The position numbers were made by a program, and so were the translations under genes. A DNA stretch of 64,000 nucleotides from Jaapia argillacea MUCL 33604. Taxonomy: Eukaryota; Basidiomycota; Agaricomycetes; Jaapiales; Jaapiaceae. The stretch covers positions 224,786 through 288,785 of the forward strand of contig KL197717.1 of the NCBI GenBank assembly GCA_000697665.1, written 5' to 3'. The notes under the pieces are model-generated. The model saw only the letters and a list, made by a program, of their open reading frames with translations, was not told the DNA's origin and searched no databases. Positions 58,957 through 64,000 of the stretch are shown here, piece by piece (position 1 is the first letter of the stretch; each line of letters starts with the position of its first letter).

Positions 58957-59352
58957 AGCTTCAAACTGCAGACTTCGGCGAGATCAATACCCTACCCAAG
59001 ACCTTGAGGCGCAAATTGAGGTCGCGTGTCCGCAGCTTTCAGAGTTCCTCGTTTTGACGACACCATCTGTCTTGCATCCTCGCACCAATTCAATTGTACA
59101 GCTATCTCCGCTCTGACCGGCAGTAATTTCTTGCCAACCTTCGTGGGCGCTACTACTAGTCGGAAGATACTCCAAGCTCATTGGTTACTTATCATGCCTG
59201 CATGCACAACTTCCTGTCCATCTCGCTCCACTTACACCCACTAGGATGGACTGGGCCTAGGCAACCCATTCTACAATCCAGGACAAACTCTGACGACAGT
59301 CAGACTAGAGAAGGTTGGGCTCGCGGACCCAGGGAGAAGGCGAGCAGTGTTA
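58957..59352. repeat. Upstream repeat of DUF3433 copy T2
   Basis: Nearly the same sequence as 52255-52637 and distantly related to 55020-55560. It carries CCGCTCTGACCGG at 59108-59120 (CCG-N7-CGG). The T2 start codon lies about 320 bp downstream, so this block and the following pyrimidine-rich DNA likely form the T2 promoter. Confidence 0.75.
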
Positions 59353-59674
59353 GTCGTGTGTTGTACTGTTGTGGGTGGTACTGCGAGGCTGTGTACAGCA
59401 ACGGGTGTAAAATGTGTGGTGTCCGACCGCCCATATAATACCCTGCTCGTCATCCTTTCATCCTCTAACCTCGTTCACCTCTTCCTGGTCACTGTCTACT
59501 CAGTCGAGACGCCACGACAACATAACCTTCTCCTCGTCTTCCACTTCTCTCGGTTGTGTTGTGATTCCAGTTGGGCTTCTTGGGCGGCAAGTCAACCTTG
59601 ATTTTCGTGACCACCCGCTTGATTTTTCAGTCCGACATCCAAGCCGTCCCGGCGAATAGGCACAGCTAGTCGAA

Positions 59675-62482
59675 ATGGACTATCCACGGCAAGCTGTTGT
59701 AAATGGCACACATACTTCGGATATCACGGTTATCGACAAAGACTCTGATGAATCAGGGTATCTGCCATCAGGTTCTGCTGGGTTTGATATGCATCCGTCG
59801 AATTTACGGACGGGAGCAACGAACCGGGCCAGCGTCCCGCATCTGGAGTATCAGTCTGTGAGTCCTTCTCCTCATTCTCCCAGACAATGTTACTGAATGG
59901 GTTCTCAGGTTGGAACCGCAAGTGCGATTTCGTCCCCACATGACAATGGTCAGATCGCAAGTCGTCCTCCCGATGAACAGTCGCGACCTGGGAATGGAAT
60001 TCAACCCCGTACGCCTCTGCTTCTTCCTTCGCAGCACCTCTATAACAGCTTAACAACTCGTCAGCACAGCTCTGCCAGGTCGACCCTCCCACTATAATCG
60101 AAGAGCACTGACACCGATGCCTCTGAAGTGGTGGTTCTGGATTCCGTATACGCTCGCCTTGGTCGGTGGCGCAATCGCCTTGGAAGTATTGTTAAATTAT
60201 AGCAACAATCATCACGGTTTGTGCTTGCCCCGCATTGCTACTCTCGCCATGGGCCGACCACTCCATCTATGTAGGGTGGAAACTCCTCGGTTCTGGTGCC
60301 AGCGCCGAGTACGGGGTATTGCACTTCGTCTATGTTCGTCATCTATCCACCTCTATCATAGAGCTATGGAGCTCGCATACTGACGTACACGACGATTCAG
60401 ACATCCATCCCTACCGTCATCGCTTCGGTGCTGGTGGGTGTATGGGCTTGGACATGTTTCGAAATCAAGAAGATGCAGGTTAGTGGTATTTTAATCCTAC
60501 CTCATCCCATCCGCTCGTGATTATTCAATTCCAATGCAGCCCTATGTGGATCTCTTTCACGGACATTCTCCAGCTGACCACAGCATCTTGTTGGACTACA
60601 CGCGCTCCAAGTTTGTACTTTCCTTGGTCACCCTCAGGTTAAATAGATTCTCACCTTCCTTCCATCTCCCGGGTATAGCCCCTTCTTCGTCTGGTCCGTC
60701 GCAGCTTCGAATAGGCATTATGTTGTTGCCCTAGCGTCCTTGTTGGCTCTCTTAGCTTTGATCTTTAAACCTTTGGCAAGTGGTATGTTGACTGTCCGTG
60801 ATATCTGGATTGCGGCCCCTGGTATGTCTTCCCTTTCAATGTATCCTCAACACGATTCTCGACGTTAATTCGGGCCGCATTAGATATGGTCGTTAACAAC
60901 TCATTTGCTACCAGTTTGAATCAGGCTGACCAATTTTGGGACTTGACTTGTACGTTGTCAATTCTTTCTCGCTTCCAGCGATGGCTGATTTGGGGACTTC
61001 GTCTTCCTTAGTTTTCCTGACTGCTGCGGGATATGCGTCTGCCTCCGTTTTGTATAATCTCCCCGACCCGGAGTTCATCCACAATGGCTACACCGTCGGA
61101 CCTTTCGAGGTAGGAATGATCTATTTGTTCCTTCTGGAGGGCTGAATTCAAGCCGTTTCCAAATTCTCATAGATTCCCACCGTTCAAGCTCTCAATGCAA
61201 CGGTCTGGACCAACACTTCGGCCATCCTGAGCTCTCCGAACTGCCAGGCCGCGACCTCTGTATGTGCTAGTTGTTTCGCCTTGGCCCACCGGCATCTCGA
61301 TACTCAACGATTATGAATAGATGAATATGACTGCGACTGGAAATGGCGGCTGGTTGAATAGTGCCAAGTTCTCGGGCTGTGACTTTTCCTGGAGCATTTC
61401 AAATGCAACGGCAAACTTTTTCGGTCTTTACGGTATGTCTGAGGGCAGCTTATCTCAATTTCTTGTGCTCTCTTACCATAGATTTCGCTAGGTGTTGGTA
61501 TCTGTGCAAACGGCACAACCCCACCGTATTTCAGCCCCGTCGTCTTTTGGTTCTTCACGGATTCCCCAGTCGCTGCAGCCTCCGCCGTTTATTGCACGCC
61601 TACCATCTCCTTCTGGGATGTTTCAGTTGAAGTCGACGTGGCAACCCTTAACCTCACCAGCGTAACCACCATCGGCGAATTCAATTCCCAAACCTCCAAC
61701 TTTTCTGCTCTGTCAGCGAATTTGACAGGAGCGCCGATGTACGGACGGGCGTATAATGGCGTTAACTTTAATCTCAGTGATCCGGATCCGTTCGTGTTTG
61801 CGAGGGAGAACGCGACACAGCTCATGTTGCCGGCTGCTGTGTATGAAGCTGCACTTCAGTCACCTCAGGGTATTACCACTGCTTTCTCGGATGGGTCGTT
61901 TGTGAACCTGGTTTCTTGGGTTTATGTCAGTTTTTCGGTAGTTGGTGACGGCTAAGAGGTTCACACTGATATTTCTTCGTTGCAGACGAAGTATTTGGTG
62001 TTGCTTGCACAAACCGTTTACTACTTGCCATACGACGAACCGATGGCTATGAAGATGAAGACGACGCAAAAACGACTGTGCCTAATGTGAGCCTATTGGA
62101 TTTTAGATCTGGTATATGAGTTTTGACGAAAGCTCCAGCGCTATTTCCGTCCACCTCCTGGCAGCCGCTATGATTATCTTGGCGTGTTTCGGGGTCATTG
62201 TTCAGATCCTTCATCGACATGAGAGACAATACTTGAAATTGGGTCACGAACCTGGTGCGTGACGATTCTTCTCCTCTGGCTTTTGCTTACATTTCGTTTG
62301 TAGGCACTATCGCATCTGCCGTCGCCATTGGTGCAAAAACCAATTTGGGTTCTCTCCTCTCTGGCCGTCTGGGTACGGAGGATATCATCCAAGCTCTTCG
62401 CGACAAGCGATTCCGTATCGACCCTGCCTCGATGAAAATTATGACCGAGGACGATCCTGTCAAGTTGAATGGGCAGAGTTAG
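59675..62482 (+). CDS. DUF3433-family multispanning membrane protein, copy T2
   Basis: Starts MDYPRQAVVNGTHTSDITVI and has the same plan as T1: a disordered N-tail, a first span KWWFWIPYTLALVGGAIALE (20 residues of it), then NYSNNHH and YGVLHFVY. Further spans include VIASVLVGVWAWTCF and VVALASLLALLALIF. A long N-glycosylated ectodomain follows (LNATVWTNTSAIL, NLTSVTTIGEF, FNLSDPDPF), then LLAAAMIILACFGVIVQIL and the C-tail LLSGRLGTEDIIQALRDKRF with MKIMTEDD. All exon joins were checked and are open. Most of the coding sequence is close to T1, while the N-terminal tail differs strongly, so selection seems to act on the membrane and ectodomain parts. Function unknown. Confidence 0.9.
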
Positions 62483-62699
62483 TGTACTAATGTAGTGATG
62501 ACGTTGATGACAGACACGATCATGTATGTGATACTTGTAAGAATTGAACGGCTCGCGAAGATAATATTGTATTATAACTGCAATGCTCGTGTCTTGATCA
62601 ATACCGATGGGTCTCTACTACATTTCTGCCTCAATGATCAACTAATCCGATTTCCATTCTGTCTTCTCGTCCATCAATTTGGAGCTACCTTGACCTACA

Positions 62700-63163
62700 C
62701 CCAAATGCTCCGCCCCGAAAGGTCGCTTGGGATGGAGGTTACCTCGATTTCCACCTGCGAGATCTTGAAACAGCCCCCCGCGTTGCTGGGAACGTGAAGC
62801 GGAGCAGAAGCTTCCGCATACCGTAAGAGTTGTTGGTGTAGCAGACCGGGTTGGTGGGGCTATATAATGCTTCATTAGGACAACGACTAATTCACCAACA
62901 AAAGAGATGCATACCAAGAAGCGCCACTGCCAACACCAACAACAGTGATGGGGGAGCAAGTGAAGCTGACAAACACGTTAGCGTCCTGGACGACGACGCT
63001 CAAAGACTTGAGGATCGAAGCGGCGAACTATTTACCAGCCTCGGAGAGGGACTAGCAGCACTCGATGGGACCAGTGGTGTACTGGCTGGCCGGGATGGGA
63101 GTGGTGTCCCAAGCGGCAGTGGCGACGGTAAGTGAGAGGGGTGAAGGCGGCGAGCTCGAACAT
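62700..63163 (-). pseudogene. Decayed class I hydrophobin
   Basis: Hydrophobins are small secreted proteins with eight cysteines in the order C-CC-C-C-CC-C that coat fungal walls. From ATG 63163 on the minus strand, a signal-like start MFELAAFTPLT is out of frame with the next block. That block reads WDTTPIPASQYTTGPIECC, then a TAG, then SLSEAG, another TAG, and LSVVVQDANVFVSFTC followed by ITVVGVGSGAS. After an intron comes NPVCYTNNSY. The first cysteine and one of the second CC pair are Tyr (TGC to TAC), two stops are in frame, there is one frameshift, and the last Cys-containing exon is not recognisable. The gene is dead. It has a TATA box at the expected place. Confidence 0.75.
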
Positions 63164-63230
63164 TGTTGGAGAAGATTTAACACAAAAATGGGTGTCTGTG
63201 TGATGGGGATACAGAGCAAATCATGCCGGT

Positions 63231-63238
63231 TTTTATAG
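63231..63238 (-). promoter_or_regulatory. TATA box of the hydrophobin pseudogene
   Basis: On the minus strand this reads CTATAAAA, about 70 bp before the ATG at 63163, the typical placement for strongly expressed hydrophobin genes. It shows that the promoter has kept its box although the coding part is broken. Confidence 0.55.
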
Positions 63239-64000
63239 GTATTTTCAAGAGCACGTCAGGGGACACCGAAGGAGGTGCGTCCGTCATTTGCATGACTAGA
63301 GCTACAGGCCACAGTTTCAAGTTCCATTGGTCCATCAGATACCTGCATCATCAGGTACGGTGACCTTGGCAGAACATGTCAGAGGTGGGGTGTTTGGGAA
63401 AGTTTCAAGGCTGGGGCTTTTGCAGGGGTTGTCCAAGAACCATAAGGGCAACTTGATGCACAGGCCGTAACATATGGCGTTCCATATGCACTTTTATTAT
63501 TCGACGCCCGCAGAATAAAAATAATGTTGAAGTCCCGCAGAAATTGAGCAAACCGCGCGCGCGACCGAATGCAAAATCGAACGCGAGCGCGCAGAGGTGT
63601 GGCGCGAGATTTCGGCGACTGCCGGAAGGGTTCTCACGCCTCTTCGGGAATGTCGTCAGACCCGTAGCTCGTAAAATACCTATAGCTAAGGCCTAGAAAG
63701 CGTAATATGGGACCCAGGGACACATGATAGCTCAACCTGAGAGAAAACCCGAACCTCAGGCGTGTTGTGGTTGTTGTGCTGCACCACAAGCACGTTCTTA
63801 TTGAGTGTGTCACGGATGTGACTTGGTGTCACCACAAGCCACTGAAGTACAGATTTTTGCCTTCTTGACCCTTTGAGGACTTCTGAGGAGGGCTTGAGTG
63901 TGGAGGCTAGTTGCTTGGCTTAGAGGAGTGATTTCTCAATATACTTCTCAAGTTTGTGGGGGAAATATACTGTTAGTTTTCCATGAACATGGGGATAGAA
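63239..64000. other. Right-end region without a supportable gene
   Basis: Upstream DNA of the hydrophobin pseudogene. It includes a CpG-rich alternating tract (CCGCGCGCGCGACCG near 63553, CGCGAGCGCGCAG near 63580) and an imperfect inverted repeat around TTGTTGTGCTGCACCACAAG at 63771-63790. No open frame of note. Confidence 0.4.

Noticed and set aside
1-64000. tRNA genes, rRNA, CRISPR arrays, telomeric repeats
   Set aside because: Looked for T-loop-like GGTTCGA patterns, direct-repeat arrays and terminal G-rich repeats; nothing convincing was seen by eye.

Overview
The window looks like a nuclear contig from a mushroom-forming basidiomycete (Agaricomycetes). Genes are cut by many 50-75 nt GT-AG introns. 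Agaricomycete hallmarks are present: a TKL-type kinase with an HGD catalytic loop, DUF3433 membrane proteins, a decayed class I hydrophobin and a retroelement reverse transcriptase of a kind common in these fungi. I do not commit to a species. Positions 12227-12683 are an assembly gap. All exon joins were made by eye from splice signals, reading frame, family knowledge and comparison of paralogues.

Layout. 1-7.7 kb: a candidate Edc1/PNRC-type decapping activator and the mitochondrial 2-oxoglutarate dehydrogenase E2 (KGD2), separated by 3 kb of repeat-bearing DNA without convincing genes. 8.6-23.9 kb: an accessory cluster with six copies of an unrecognised basidiomycete protein family (one frameshifted), a small secreted protein, an apparently active TKL kinase, and a palindrome-rich island with a 594-bp inverted-repeat element. 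24.6-29.0 kb: a housekeeping block with RNA polymerase III subunit RPC31, the mRNA export adaptor YRA1 and the farnesyltransferase alpha subunit RAM2. 29.3-36.6 kb: three protein-L-isoaspartate methyltransferase genes, a duplicated unknown gene (one copy dead) and an unknown 393+ residue protein. 36.8-47.4 kb: a BTB protein, a six-hairpin glycosidase-like protein, a two-RRM RNA-binding protein and a secreted acid sphingomyelinase. 47.5-63.2 kb: a repeat-rich region with two copies of a decayed unknown gene, a fatty aldehyde dehydrogenase, a broken reverse transcriptase, two tandem DUF3433 membrane proteins with related upstream DNA, and a hydrophobin pseudogene.

The most notable signals are very small exons, which standard gene callers often miss. 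A 7-nt exon carries part of the GNHD metal motif of the sphingomyelinase. A different 7-nt exon carries part of the ELGGK motif of the aldehyde dehydrogenase, which also has 12- and 25-nt exons. A 15-nt exon is kept in all three methyltransferases. Two of those methyltransferases share a GC-AG intron at a site where the third has GT-AG. YRA1 has one intron of about 558 nt among introns of 56-71 nt, which recalls the large autoregulatory intron of yeast YRA1. The aldehyde dehydrogenase has a stop at its third codon if the obvious ATG is used. No tRNA, rRNA or CRISPR array was seen.
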